A stretch of 64,000 nt of DNA from Streptomyces fradiae (GCF_041270065.1 NZ_CP065958.1:4588001-4652000); one strand, 5' to 3'. Shown: positions 16,603 to 25,496, counted from the first letter of the stretch. A program made the numbers and translations. Notes: generated by a model not told the origin, from the sequence alone.

Positions 16603-17483
16603 CCGACACCGTGGACTTCCGACTGACCGAGGATCAGCTGGCGCTCAAGCGGGGGGTACGGGAGCTGCTCGCCGCCCGCTTCGGGCGGGCGGCCCTCCGG
16701 GCTGCGGTGGACAAGGGGACCCTCGACCGTGCGCTGTTCCGGGAGCTCGGCGCGGCCGGGTTCTTCGCGCTGCGGCTGCCGGAGGCGGCGGGCGGGGTCG
16801 GGCTCGGGCTGCCCGAGGCGGTGCTCCTCTTCGAGGAGGCCGGGCGGGTGCTGCTGCCCGGGCCGCTGATCGCCACGCATCTGGCGGCGGGCGAGGTGCC
16901 GGGGGCGGCGGAGGGGGAGGTCGTGGTGACGACCGTGGACGGTGGGAGCGCGGTGGTGGAGTGGCTGGACGCGGCGGACGTGGTGCTGGGGGAGGCGGCG
17001 GGGGCCGTCCCGATCCGGTCCGTCGACCCGTTGACGCCGCTGCACCGGGTGCCCGCGGGGGCCATTGGCGTGCTCGACGCGGACCTGGTCTCGCTCCTCA
17101 CCGCCGCCGAGCAGCTCGGCAGCGCCGCCCGATGCACCGAACTTGCCGTCACCCACGCCCGTACCCGCGAACAGTTCGGACAGCCCGTGGGCGGATTCCA
17201 AGCCGTGAAACACCTGTGCGCCGGAATGCTCGTACGGACCGAGCTCGCCCGCGCCGCCGTCTACGCCGCCGCCGTCACCGCCGACCCCGCCGAGATCGCC
17301 GGGGCCCGGCTGCTCGCCGACGAGGCCGCCGTGGCCGGCGCCCGCGACTGCCTCCAGGTGCACGGCGGAATGGGCTTCACCTGGGAGGCCGATGTGCATC
17401 TGCATCTGAAACGGGCCTGGGTACGGGCCGAGCGCGGGCTCGGCGGGGCGGCGGCCGAGGAGCTGGTCGCGGCCCGGTTGTAG
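16599..17483 (+). CDS. Acyl-CoA dehydrogenase, short partner
   Basis: The 294-residue ACAD-like protein is shorter than the usual 370-400. It lacks a clear SEPxAGSD middle-domain motif but keeps the C-terminal helical domain (VTHARTREQFGQPVGGFQAVKHLCAGM) and the end motif QVHGGMGFTWEADVHLHLKRAW. The GTG start overlaps the previous stop (GTGA). A short ACAD coupled to a full-length one fits the alpha2beta2 enzymes known from steroid side-chain degradation, where each subunit supplies part of the FAD/active site. Last gene of the operon. Confidence 0.87.
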   Translation: MTDTVDFRLTEDQLALKRGVRELLAARFGRAALRAAVDKGTLDRALFRELGAAGFFALRLPEAAGGVGLGLPEAVLLFEEAGRVLLPGPLIATHLAAGEVPGAAEGEVVVTTVDGGSAVVEWLDAADVVLGEAAGAVPIRSVDPLTPLHRVPAGAIGVLDADLVSLLTAAEQLGSAARCTELAVTHARTREQFGQPVGGFQAVKHLCAGMLVRTELARAAVYAAAVTADPAEIAGARLLADEAAVAGARDCLQVHGGMGFTWEADVHLHLKRAWVRAERGLGGAAAEELVAARL

Positions 17484-17864
17484 GGGCGCGCTCCCGGTGC
17501 CGCGTCGTACCCGTCGGGTCACACAGCGTCGATACCGTGTTGTGTCCTTCGCGGGGGTCGTCACGCGCCGGAGTCGGCGGTCCGCTCCGGTACGCTCCGT
17601 GGGATGCGAGTGCTTGTGGGCCCGGACCGCGCCGGTGCCGCCGATGCGGTGGCTCCGCGGCCGGGAATGCCCGCCGCTCGGACAGGCCGGCGCGCCCCGC
17701 GTTCGACTCCTCGGGGCGTGCGTCGCACAGTATGGACCATGCGTACTCCTTCGCGCTGGAATATGCCCGAAGCGCTTGTTGCCGTGACTGTACGTCAACC
17801 ATGCTGTCCCACAAGGGAATCACGTTCCGTAAAGGTGTGTCCGCCGGTTCGGATGGTGTGAACG
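17484..17864. other. Intergenic region, no supported gene
   Basis: This 381-base gap follows the ACAD operon. A 7-bp hairpin (17693-17699 with 17712-17718) contains a GTTCGACTC loop that mimics a tRNA T-arm, but no acceptor or anticodon arms fit. The last 150 bases are less GC-rich than the surroundings and probably carry the promoter of the ATPase-domain gene at 17865. Short open frames here lack ribosome sites. Confidence 0.4.
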
Positions 17865-18299
17865 GTGCAGGTGCTTCAGGTGCAGTTGGAGGTCGGGCCC
17901 GACCCGGCGGAGGTGGGGCGCGCCAGGCGATGGGCGCGTTCGCGAATGGCCGGGTCCGGCATAGGGGAGGACGAGCCGCTGGCGGAGACGCTGGTGCTGC
18001 TCATCTCCGAGCTCGTGACCAACGCCGTGGTCCACACGGGCTGTCCGGCGGTGCTCCGGATGCTGTTCGGCGGGGGCGGGGTGCGGGTCGAGGTCGCCGA
18101 CACGAGCGACCGGCCGCCGCGGCCCCGGCACGCGGAGGGCGAGGACACCAACGGGCGCGGCCTGGAGTTGGTGGACGGGCTCGCCGACCGGTGGGGCTGG
18201 CAGCGCGAGGGCGCGGGCAAGAGCATCTGGTGCGAGGTGGACCGGGCGCCGGCGGCGGAGTCCGTCGCGTCGGTGTCACCCTCACGGGTGCGCTGTTGA
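17865..18299 (+). CDS. HATPase_c domain protein (RsbW-like anti-sigma/serine kinase family)
   Basis: The 144-residue single-domain ATP-binding protein of the type abundant in Streptomyces shows the N-box ELVTNAVVHTG (about 47-57) and a G1 box VEVADTSDRPP. The G2-like region NGRGLELVDGLADRWGW follows. These proteins act as anti-sigma kinases or as partners of STAS proteins; its partner is unknown. GTG start in a weak ribosome context. It is a single-gene unit between the ACAD operon and the convergent cyclase gene. Confidence 0.82.
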   Translation: MQVLQVQLEVGPDPAEVGRARRWARSRMAGSGIGEDEPLAETLVLLISELVTNAVVHTGCPAVLRMLFGGGGVRVEVADTSDRPPRPRHAEGEDTNGRGLELVDGLADRWGWQREGAGKSIWCEVDRAPAAESVASVSPSRVRC

Positions 18300-18397
18300 C
18301 GGTTCGTGGTGCATTGATCACCCTTGGGTGAGCGATTCGTTCTGCGAGGGGAGTCGAGGGGCCGCGCCATGCCCCCTCGACGTGCGCGGGTCGTGAC

Positions 18398-18450
18398 GGG
18401 TGGCGGCGAATCGTGCCGTGCTCGGGGCGCGCGCGAGTGTGCCGCCACCC
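18398..18450. terminator. Candidate terminator between convergent genes
   Basis: GGGTGGCGGC (18398-18407) pairs perfectly with GCCGCCACCC (18441-18450) around a 33-base loop. It lies between the ATPase-domain gene and the convergent cyclase gene. The long loop lowers confidence. Confidence 0.45.
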
Positions 18451-18473
18451 GCGGTAGCCCCGGTCCTGGTTTT

Positions 18474-19400
18474 TTAGAACACCGCCACCGGTGCGACCGG
18501 TGTGCCCGTGCCGCCGACGAAGGGCTCGGGCATCGCGGAGAGCAGGAACGCGTAACGCCGCTCCTGTGCACAGGCTGTGGACAACTCCTCAAGATTCCAG
18601 TTCTGGCCCTGCAGCATGCCCATCTCGACCAGATCGAGGGCGTGCACGGGCATCCACAGGTTCTCGATCTCCGGCGGGAAGATCTCGAAGGTGAGCGTGT
18701 CGTCGGCGACCGCCGCCACGTCCCGGGCGTGGAACCACTCGGGCGTACGGACGGACAGGCCGGGCGACGGGAAGGCGTAGCCGTGCTTGTCGCCGGCCAG
18801 ATACACCTGGATCTGCCCGGTGCGTACGAGCACGACGTCCCCGGACCGTACGGTCACCCCGCCGAACTCGGCGGCCTCGTCGAGGTCCTCGGGCGTCACC
18901 GCGTGGTCCCCGGGCAGCCGGTCCACCCCCTTGGCCGCCGCCACGTCGAGCAGCACCCCGCGGCTCACGACGTGCCGGGCGGTGTGGATGCCGCTGAACT
19001 CGGAGCGCCCGTGGGCGGTGACGGTGGCGGCGGGGCGCCCGTTGTAGATCCGGCCCGAGTGGGAGGCGTGCGTGAGGGCGTCCCAGTGGGTGCCGGCCTG
19101 CAGGCCCATGGTCACCGCGTCGTCGCTGGTGGCGACCGTGCCGGGGCCGAAGAGCTCCTGGTTGATCTGCACCATGACGTGCAGCGGGTTGACCCGGCCG
19201 GCGATCATGCCGGTCTGCACGCCGTCCTGCTTGAGGTCGACGGCGAGCGGGACGCGGCGGCCGGTCCGGACGGTCGCGGCGGCCGTGCGTACGACGTCGT
19301 CGGTGATCAGGTTGAGGGTGCCGATCTCGTCGTCGCGCCCCCAACGCCCCCAGTTGTTCACGCGTTTGGCGATCTCGTGGAACTCGACGGGAAGTGACAT
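18474..19400 (-). CDS. Cyclase family protein (kynurenine formamidase-like hydrolase)
   Basis: The 308-residue protein is of the cyclase family (PF04199), metal-dependent hydrolases that include bacterial kynurenine formamidases. The metal motif GTHWDALTHASHSG (about 109-122, His and Asp ligands) is clear. The next block, VSRGVLLDVAAAKGVDRLP, is also typical. ATG at 19398-19400. It is divergent from an SDR gene, and the 101-base gap holds CTGAC-type sites, so it belongs with the catabolic regulon. It may hydrolyse a lactone, amide or ring product of the pathway. It ends in TAA within a T-rich patch, unusual among the neighbours. Confidence 0.87.
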   Translation of the reverse strand: MSLPVEFHEIAKRVNNWGRWGRDDEIGTLNLITDDVVRTAAATVRTGRRVPLAVDLKQDGVQTGMIAGRVNPLHVMVQINQELFGPGTVATSDDAVTMGLQAGTHWDALTHASHSGRIYNGRPAATVTAHGRSEFSGIHTARHVVSRGVLLDVAAAKGVDRLPGDHAVTPEDLDEAAEFGGVTVRSGDVVLVRTGQIQVYLAGDKHGYAFPSPGLSVRTPEWFHARDVAAVADDTLTFEIFPPEIENLWMPVHALDLVEMGMLQGQNWNLEELSTACAQERRYAFLLSAMPEPFVGGTGTPVAPVAVF

Positions 19401-19430
19401 CGGGGCCTCCGAGGTCTTGTTCTCCGGTAT

Positions 19431-19444
19431 CTGACGGGTCGTAG
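19431..19444. promoter_or_regulatory. Degenerate CTGAC-type operator, site 3
   Basis: CTGACGGGTCGTAG matches the operator family with one base missing in the right arm. It lies 31 bases upstream of the leftward cyclase start. A further CTGACG half-site is at 19452-19457. Confidence 0.5.
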
Positions 19445-19464
19445 AATCCCGCTGACGAATGAAT

Positions 19465-19479
19465 CTAACGGACCGTCAG
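19465..19479. promoter_or_regulatory. CTGAC-N5-GTCAG operator, site 4
   Basis: CTAACGGACCGTCAG (one mismatch in the left arm) lies 23 bases before the SDR start. It is the same palindrome family as at 14160 and 26114. Confidence 0.65.
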
Positions 19480-19501
19480 AAACCGCGGGAAGGGGCCGGG
19501 C

Positions 19502-20416
19502 GTGGGGAACTTCTTGGCAGGGAAGGTCGTCGCCGTCACGGGCGCGGGGCGGGGGATCGGCCGTGCGGTCGCCCTCGCCTGCGCCGCCGAGGGCGCGAAG
19601 GTCGTCGTCAACGACTACGGGGTCTCCATCGAGGGAGGCGAGCCGACGAGCGCGGTCGCCGAGGCGGTGGTGAAGGAGATCGAGGCGGCGGGCGGCGCGG
19701 CGGTGGCCGTCGCCGACGACATCTCGACGATGGCGGGCGGGCAGCGCCTGGTGGACGTGGCGCTCGCCGAGTACGGGCGGATCGACGGGGTGGTGTGCGT
19801 GGCCGGCATCCTGCGCGAGCGGATGCTCTTCAACATGACCGAGGAGGAGTGGGACCCGGTCGTCGCCACCCACCTCAAGGGCACCTTCACCGTCTTCCGG
19901 GCCGCCTCCGCCGTGATGCGCCGCCAGGGGTCCGGCACCCTCATCGGCTTCACCAGCGGCAACCACGCGGGATCGGTGGCCCAGGCCAACTACTCCGCCG
20001 CCAAGGGCGGCATCATCTCCCTCGTGCGGAGTGCCGCGCTCGGCCTGCACAAGTACGGCGTCACGGCCAACGCCGTCGCCCCGGTCGCCCGCACCCGCAT
20101 GTCCGCCAACGTGCCCATGGAGCTCAAGGAGATCGGCGAACCCGAGGACGTCGCCGCCCTCGTCGTCTACCTCCTCTCCGACCGCGCCAAGGCCGAGCGC
20201 ATCACCGGCCAGGTCTACACGATCGCCGGCCCCAAGATCGCCGTCTGGTCCCAACCCCGCGAACTCCGCGCCGCCTACGCCGAGTCCGGCACCTGGACCC
20301 CGGACCGCATCGCCGACTTCCTCCCGGGCACGGTCGGCATCGACCCCATGCCGATGCTCCAACAGCTGGAGGAAATGGCCCGCGCGGCAGCCCGGGGCTC
20401 GCGCCCGAACGCGTAG
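19502..20416 (+). CDS. SDR family oxidoreductase (3-hydroxyacyl-CoA dehydrogenase-like)
   Basis: The 304-residue NAD(P)-dependent dehydrogenase has the cofactor motif TGAGRGIG (13-20), catalytic Ser in GFTSGNHAG (S150) and YSAAK (Y162/K166). The usual NAG reads VAG (about 98-100). The N-terminal VVVNDYGVSIEG resembles the hydroxyacyl-CoA dehydrogenase part of multifunctional enzyme type 2. The roughly 50-residue C-terminal extension (WTPDRIADFLPGTVGIDPMP…) is beyond the core fold. It probably oxidises a 3-hydroxyacyl-CoA or a ring alcohol in the catabolic pathway. GTG start with GGAAGGGG before it, just downstream of operator site 4. Confidence 0.88.
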   Translation: MGNFLAGKVVAVTGAGRGIGRAVALACAAEGAKVVVNDYGVSIEGGEPTSAVAEAVVKEIEAAGGAAVAVADDISTMAGGQRLVDVALAEYGRIDGVVCVAGILRERMLFNMTEEEWDPVVATHLKGTFTVFRAASAVMRRQGSGTLIGFTSGNHAGSVAQANYSAAKGGIISLVRSAALGLHKYGVTANAVAPVARTRMSANVPMELKEIGEPEDVAALVVYLLSDRAKAERITGQVYTIAGPKIAVWSQPRELRAAYAESGTWTPDRIADFLPGTVGIDPMPMLQQLEEMARAAARGSRPNA

Positions 20417-20689
20417 GGGGTGTCGTGGGGGTGGGGCGTGCCGTGGGCCGGCCCCGCGCCGGGCGGGCCCCGGGCTGCGCCCCGGCCTCGGCCGCGGACC
20501 GTTCGGGTCGGCCCGCGCCGCCGGGCCCCGGGCCGTGCCCGGTTCGCTCGGGTGGCCGGGACCGGGGCAACGCCCCAGGTCCTTGGGGTCTCGCCGGGCC
20601 CGCAGGGCTCGGCGGTCTCGTCAGAGTTTCGGGAAGGGGTGGGGTGGGGGAAATCCCCAGGCCCCGCCCACGACGGAGGTGCATGCAGC

Positions 20690-21745
20690 ATGAGAGGCGT
20701 CGTGTTCGACGGCAAGGAGGTCCGGGTCGTCGACGACCTGGAGGTTCGCGAGCCCGGACCTGGCGAGGTGCTCGTCGGCATACGGGCCGCCGGGCTGTGT
20801 CACAGCGATCTGTCCGTCGTGGACGGGACGATCCCGTTCCCCGCGCCCGTCGTCCTCGGACACGAGGGCGCCGGGGTCGTCCAGGCCGTCGGGCCCGGCG
20901 TCACGCATGTCGCGCCCGGCGACCACGTCGCGCTGTCCACGCTCGCGAACTGCGGCGCCTGCGCCGACTGCGACCGGGGCCGGCCCACCATGTGCCGCAA
21001 GGCCATCGGCAGGCCCGGCCGGCCGTTCTCGCGGGCCGGAACCCCCCTCTTCCAGTTCGCGTCCAACTCCTCCTTCGCCGAGCGGACCGTCGTCAAGGCC
21101 GTCCAGGCGGTGAAGATCCCGGAGGACATCCCGCTCACCTCCGCCGCCCTCATGGGCTGCGGCGTCCTGACCGGCGTCGGCGCGGTCCTCAACCGCGCCA
21201 AGGTCGCCCACGGCGAGACCGTCGTCGTCATCGGCACCGGCGGCATCGGCCTCAACGTGATCCAGGGCGCGCGGATCGCCGGCGCGCCCACCATCGTCGC
21301 CGTCGACACCAACCCGGCCAAGGAGGACGTGGCCCGCCTCTTCGGCGCCACGCACTTCCTGACGTCGACGTCCACGGACGCCGTACGGGACGTGCTGCCC
21401 ACCGGCGCCGACCACGTCTTCGAGTGCGTCGGCCACACCGGACTCGTCCGCACCGCGATCGACCTGCTCGACCGGCACGGCCAGGCGATCCTGCTCGGGA
21501 TGACCGCGCCGACCGCCGAGGCGAGCTTCCCGCCCGCCGCGATGTTCCTGGACAAGTCGATCCTCGGCTGCCGCTACGGCTCCTCGCGCCCGCAGAAGGA
21601 CATCGCGCTGTACGCCGAGCTGTACCGCTCGGGCCGCCTCCTGCTCGACGAACTGGTCACCGCCACCTACCCGGTGGAGGATTTCGCGCGGGCGGTGGAG
21701 GACGCGGAGCAGGGGAAGGTGGCGAGGGGCGTGCTCACGTTCTGA
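20690..21745 (+). CDS. Zinc-dependent alcohol dehydrogenase (class III-like)
   Basis: The 351-residue MDR-family enzyme has catalytic zinc ligands in GLCHSDLSV (Cys/His) and GHEGAG. The structural zinc loop is CGACADCDRGRPTMC, and VVIGTGGIGLNVIQGARIAGA binds the nucleotide. It oxidises an alcohol, or a thiol adduct of an aldehyde, with NAD+. The ATG at 20690 has GGAGG at a good distance; longer in-frame extensions run through GC-rich non-coding DNA. The 273-base gap before it shows no clear CTGAC palindrome, so membership of the operator regulon is unproven although it follows the SDR gene. Confidence 0.9.
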   Translation: MRGVVFDGKEVRVVDDLEVREPGPGEVLVGIRAAGLCHSDLSVVDGTIPFPAPVVLGHEGAGVVQAVGPGVTHVAPGDHVALSTLANCGACADCDRGRPTMCRKAIGRPGRPFSRAGTPLFQFASNSSFAERTVVKAVQAVKIPEDIPLTSAALMGCGVLTGVGAVLNRAKVAHGETVVVIGTGGIGLNVIQGARIAGAPTIVAVDTNPAKEDVARLFGATHFLTSTSTDAVRDVLPTGADHVFECVGHTGLVRTAIDLLDRHGQAILLGMTAPTAEASFPPAAMFLDKSILGCRYGSSRPQKDIALYAELYRSGRLLLDELVTATYPVEDFARAVEDAEQGKVARGVLTF

Positions 21746-21765
21746 CCCTCGGACCCGCGCCCGGC

Positions 21766-22752
21766 TCAGACGGCCGGCGCACCCGCCGTCGCCGTACGGA
21801 AGGTGCGCCGGTACGCCGTCGGCGTCACCCCGATCGCCGCCTGGAGGTGCGTCCGCAGCGACTGGGCGGTGCCGAAGCCGGCGTCGCGGGCGATCTGGTC
21901 GACCGGCAGGTCCGTGGACTCGAGGAGGTGCCGGGCGCGCTCCACCCGCTGCTGGGTGAGCCACTGGCCGGGGCTGACGCCGACCTCGTCGCGGAAGCGG
22001 CGGGTGAAGGTCCGTACGCTCATCGACTCCCGTACGGCCAGGTCGCGCAGCTGGATCGGCTCGTGGAGGTGGGCGAGGGCCCAGGCCCGGGCGGCGGTCG
22101 TGGTCGAGCTCCCCGGCTCGGGCACGGGCCGCGCGATGTACTGCGCCTGCCCGCCGTCCCGGTGCGGCGGCACCACCGTGCGCCGGGCCACCTCGTTGGC
22201 GACGGCGGTGCCGTGGTCGCGGCGCACGATGTGCAGGCACAGGTCGATCCCGGCGGCCACCCCGGCCGAGGTCAGCACGTCCCCGTCGTCCACGAACAGC
22301 ACGTCCGCGTCGACCCGCACCTTCGGGAAGGCCCGCTGGAAGTGCTCGGCGGAGGCCCAGTGCGTGGTCGCCGGGCGCCCGTCGAGGAACCCGGCCGCGG
22401 CGAGCACGTACCCGCCGGTGCAGATGGACACCAGCCGCGTGCCGGGCCGGATCCGCGCGAGCGCGGCGGCCAGCTCGTCGGTCAGCCGCCCCTCCTCGTA
22501 CACCGGCCCCAGCTCGTACGAGGCGGGCACGACCACCGTGTCGGCGGTGGCGAGCACCTCCGGGCCGTGCTCGACGTGGATGGCGAAGTCGGCGTCCGTC
22601 TGCACCGGTCCGGGGACCGGGGCGCAGGTCACGATCTCGTACAGCGGCCGGCCCGCCGGGTCCTTGGCGCGGCCGAAGATCCGGTGCGGGATGCCGAGTT
22701 CGAAGGGGAGGAGCCCGGGCAGGGCGAGGACGGCGACGCGGTGCGCCCGCAT
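21766..22752 (-). CDS. GlxA-type transcriptional regulator (DJ-1/PfpI + AraC domains)
   Basis: The 328-residue regulator has an N-terminal DJ-1/PfpI-like sensor (about 1-170, SICTGGYVLAAAGFLDGRPATTHW around the nucleophile elbow) and a C-terminal AraC HTH (about 225-315). The HTH spans LRDLAVRESMSVRTFTRRFRDEVGVSPGQWLTQQR. It is divergent from an MFS transporter, with a perfect inverted repeat GGTGGTC-CA-GACCACC (22790-22805) between them. It very likely controls that transporter and itself. ATG at 22750-22752. Confidence 0.88.
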   Translation of the reverse strand: MRAHRVAVLALPGLLPFELGIPHRIFGRAKDPAGRPLYEIVTCAPVPGPVQTDADFAIHVEHGPEVLATADTVVVPASYELGPVYEEGRLTDELAAALARIRPGTRLVSICTGGYVLAAAGFLDGRPATTHWASAEHFQRAFPKVRVDADVLFVDDGDVLTSAGVAAGIDLCLHIVRRDHGTAVANEVARRTVVPPHRDGGQAQYIARPVPEPGSSTTTAARAWALAHLHEPIQLRDLAVRESMSVRTFTRRFRDEVGVSPGQWLTQQRVERARHLLESTDLPVDQIARDAGFGTAQSLRTHLQAAIGVTPTAYRRTFRTATAGAPAV

Positions 22753-22789
22753 GCTGGACTCCCTTCGGAAAGCGGTTGCGTAAAGCAGT

Positions 22790-22805
22790 GGTGGTCCAGA
22801 CCACC
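22790..22805. promoter_or_regulatory. Perfect inverted repeat between GlxA-type regulator and MFS gene
   Basis: GGTGGTC and GACCACC (7 bp each) are separated by CA, centred in the 75-base divergent gap. A likely operator for the regulator at 21766 or for another dimeric protein. Confidence 0.6.
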
Positions 22806-22827
22806 TTGCTGGTACGTGTGTGTGTTC

Positions 22828-24078
22828 GTGACGGACAACACGTACAAGTCTGAGACCGCCGCGCAGATTCCCCGAGGGGACTCCGCGCCGCCCGCGCTCT
22901 GGAACCGTAACTTCCGGCTCTTCTTCGTCGCCCGCGCCGTCGCCGTCCTCGGCGAGGGCATGGTCCCGGTCGCCTTCGCGGCCGGACTCATCGGCGCCGG
23001 CCACTCCGGCTCCTCCGTCGGCTACGCGCTCGGCCTGTGGACGGCGGCCTTCGCCGTCTTCGTGCTCTTCGGCGGGGTCCTCGCGGACCGTTTCACCGCC
23101 CGCCGGATGATGATCATCGCCGATCTGCTGCGCCTCCCCGGGGCGCTGCTCCTCGCGGTCGCCTTCGCGCTCGGCAGCCCGCCGCTGTGGGCGGTGTACG
23201 TGCTGTCCGCCGTCGCCGGTGTCGGCGCCGCGCTGTTCCAGCCGGGCGTCGCGTCGACCATCCCGCGCATCGCACCCGACGTGCAGCGGGCCAACGCCGT
23301 GCTGCGGGTCGTCGAGGCGCTGATGACCATGGCGGGCCCGGCCCTCGCCGGTCTGCTGGTCGCGCTCTGGAACGCGGGCGCCGCCTTCGCCGTCAACGCC
23401 TCCACCTTCGCCGTCAGCGCCGTCTGCTTCGTCCTGCTGCGCGTCGCCCCGGTGCCGTCCGACGACGCCCCGCGCGGCTCGCTGCTCGCCGAAATGGCCC
23501 TCGGATGGCGGGAGTTCCGGGCCCGCAGCTGGCTGTGGGGGGTCATCGCGATCTGGACGGTGTACGGCCTGACGGTCGCCGGGCCGATGGTGCCGCTCAC
23601 CGCGAGCCTGATCACCGAGGAGTACGGCTCCGCCACGTACGGCGTGCTGATGGCCGTCAACGGCGCGGGCAGCGCCGTCGGCGGCCTCCTCGCGCTCCGG
23701 CTGCGCCCGGTGCGCCCGCTCGCCGCCGGCGCGGTGGCGCTGCTCGGCCTGCCGGTGAACCTGCTGCTGCTCGGGACCGGGGCGCCGGTGCCGCTGCTGC
23801 ACACGGGCGCGTTCCTGGCGGGGGCGGCCTTCGCGTTCTGGCTGGTGATGTGGTCGACGTCCGTCCAGACGCATGTCCCGCAGGACGCGCTGAACCGGAT
23901 GCACGCGTATGACGTGGCCGGATCGCTGCTGATGATGGGCGTGGGGCGGGCGCTTTCGGGCCCGGTGGCGGTGGTGGTGGGGACGGAGCGGGTGCTGCTC
24001 GTGGGGGCGGGGATCGCGGTGATTGTGGTGGGGGCGTTGCTGGTGGTGCGCCCGATCAGGACGCTGCCGCGACTCTGA
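22828..24078 (+). CDS. MFS transporter
   Basis: The roughly 416-residue membrane protein has about 12 hydrophobic helices. The loop GGVLADRFTARRMMIIADLLR between helices 2 and 3 is the MFS signature region. The family resembles drug or macrolide exporters (MefA-like). The start is uncertain: GTG codons at 22816, 22822 and 22828 are in frame and none has a good ribosome site; 22828 gives MTDNTYKSE. It is divergent from the GlxA-type regulator, which probably controls it. A second MFS gene follows 66 bases downstream. Confidence 0.85.
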   Translation: MTDNTYKSETAAQIPRGDSAPPALWNRNFRLFFVARAVAVLGEGMVPVAFAAGLIGAGHSGSSVGYALGLWTAAFAVFVLFGGVLADRFTARRMMIIADLLRLPGALLLAVAFALGSPPLWAVYVLSAVAGVGAALFQPGVASTIPRIAPDVQRANAVLRVVEALMTMAGPALAGLLVALWNAGAAFAVNASTFAVSAVCFVLLRVAPVPSDDAPRGSLLAEMALGWREFRARSWLWGVIAIWTVYGLTVAGPMVPLTASLITEEYGSATYGVLMAVNGAGSAVGGLLALRLRPVRPLAAGAVALLGLPVNLLLLGTGAPVPLLHTGAFLAGAAFAFWLVMWSTSVQTHVPQDALNRMHAYDVAGSLLMMGVGRALSGPVAVVVGTERVLLVGAGIAVIVVGALLVVRPIRTLPRL

Positions 24079-24144
24079 CCCGGCCAGGGGTCGTGGCCCG
24101 ATCCGTTGGAAAGCTGTCATTCGGGCCAATGGTGGGAGGGCGGG

Positions 24145-25479
24145 GTGCTCGGGATCCTTGATGACGTGACCCAGACAACCGAGACCCCCGCCGCCGCCCG
24201 TACGCCCGACGGCCCCGTCCGTACCCCTCGTATCCACCGCGCGTGGTTCGTCGCGGCCGTCACCTTCGTCACGATCATCGGCGCGGCCGCCTTCGCCTCG
24301 CTGCCCGGGCTGCTCATCGAGCCGCTGCACGAGGAGTTCCACTGGTCGCGGGGCACGATCGGCTTCGCGGTGTCGGTGAACCTCGCGCTGTACGGCCTGA
24401 CGGCGCCGTTCGCCGCCGCGCTCATGGACCGGTTCGGCATCCGCCGGGTGGTGGCCGTGGCGCTCACGGTCATCGCGGCCGGTTCGCTGCTCACCGTATG
24501 GATGACGGCGGCCTGGCAACTGGTCCTCTACTGGGGCGTGCTCGTCGGCCTCGGCAGCGGCTCCATGGCGCTGGCCTTCGCCGCGACCGTCACCAACCGC
24601 TGGTTCACCGCCCGGCGCGGTCTGGTCACCGGCATCCTCACCGCGGCCGGCGCCTCGGGCCAGCTGGTCTTCCTGCCGCTGCTGTCGTGGCTGGTCGAGC
24701 ACCACGGCTGGGAGCCGGCGGCCGTGACGGTGGCGCTCGCCGCGCTCGCCGTCGTCCCGTTCGTCTGGCTGCTGCTCCGCGACCACCCGGCGGACGTCGG
24801 GCTCGCCCCGTACGGCGGGGAGTACGCGCCGAAGCCCGCGCCCGTCACCGGCGCCGCCCGCCGCGCCGTCACCGTCCTCTTCCGCGCGGCCCGCACCGGC
24901 CCCTTCTGGCTCCTCGCCGGCACCTTCGCGATCTGCGGCGCCTCGACGAACGGCCTGGTCAAGACCCACTTCGTACCGGCCGCCCACGACCACGGCATGC
25001 CGGTCACGGCGGCCGCCGGGCTCCTCGCCGTGATCGGCGTCTTCGACGTCGTCGGCACGATCGCCTCCGGCTGGTTCACCGACCGCTTCGAGGCGCGCCG
25101 CCTGCTCGCCGTCTACTACGCGCTGCGCGGCGTCTCGCTGCTCTTCCTGCCGATGCTGCTCGCACCGGCCGTGCACCCGCCGATGCTGTTCTTCATCGTC
25201 TTCTACGGCCTCGACTGGGTCGCCACCGTCCCGCCCACCATCGCGCTCTGCCGCGAGCACTACGGCGAGGACAGCGCCATCGTCTTCGGCTGGGTCCTCG
25301 CCTCCCACCAGGTCGGCGCCGCCGTCATCGCCTTCGCGGGCGGCCTGGCGCGGGACGTCTTCGGCTCGTACGACATCGTCTGGTACGCCTCGGGCGCGCT
25401 GTGCGCGGCGGCGGCGCTGATGGCCCTGGTGATCCGGCGGAAGCCGGAACCGAAGCCGGAGCCGCTCGCGGCGGTATAG
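24145..25479 (+). CDS. MFS transporter (oxalate/monocarboxylate-type)
   Basis: The roughly 444-residue permease has 12 predicted helices, with LMDRFGIRRVVAVAL after helix 2 and GWFTDRFEARRLLAVYYALRG after helix 8. The sequence style resembles the monocarboxylate/OFA branch of MFS, so an organic acid substrate is plausible and would suit the catabolic setting. GTG at 24145 follows GGGAGG; GTG at 24166 is an alternative start. It ends 17 bases before the convergent flavin reductase gene. Confidence 0.85.
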   Translation: MLGILDDVTQTTETPAAARTPDGPVRTPRIHRAWFVAAVTFVTIIGAAAFASLPGLLIEPLHEEFHWSRGTIGFAVSVNLALYGLTAPFAAALMDRFGIRRVVAVALTVIAAGSLLTVWMTAAWQLVLYWGVLVGLGSGSMALAFAATVTNRWFTARRGLVTGILTAAGASGQLVFLPLLSWLVEHHGWEPAAVTVALAALAVVPFVWLLLRDHPADVGLAPYGGEYAPKPAPVTGAARRAVTVLFRAARTGPFWLLAGTFAICGASTNGLVKTHFVPAAHDHGMPVTAAAGLLAVIGVFDVVGTIASGWFTDRFEARRLLAVYYALRGVSLLFLPMLLAPAVHPPMLFFIVFYGLDWVATVPPTIALCREHYGEDSAIVFGWVLASHQVGAAVIAFAGGLARDVFGSYDIVWYASGALCAAAALMALVIRRKPEPKPEPLAAV

Positions 25480-25496
25480 GGCGGCCGCCCGAGGAC

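Noticed and set aside
17693..17718. tRNA T-arm look-alike (GTTCGACTC in a 7-bp hairpin)
   Set aside because: No acceptor stem, D-arm or anticodon arm can be built around it.
19459..24078. A 1539-codon rightward open frame
   Set aside because: Only its end is the MFS gene. The rest is a shadow of the SDR, ADH and antisense GlxA genes, with Arg/Gly/Pro-rich composition typical of off-frame GC-rich DNA.
21766..25308. A 1180-codon leftward open frame
   Set aside because: Only the first part (21766-22752) is the GlxA-type regulator; the upstream extension is antisense to two MFS genes.
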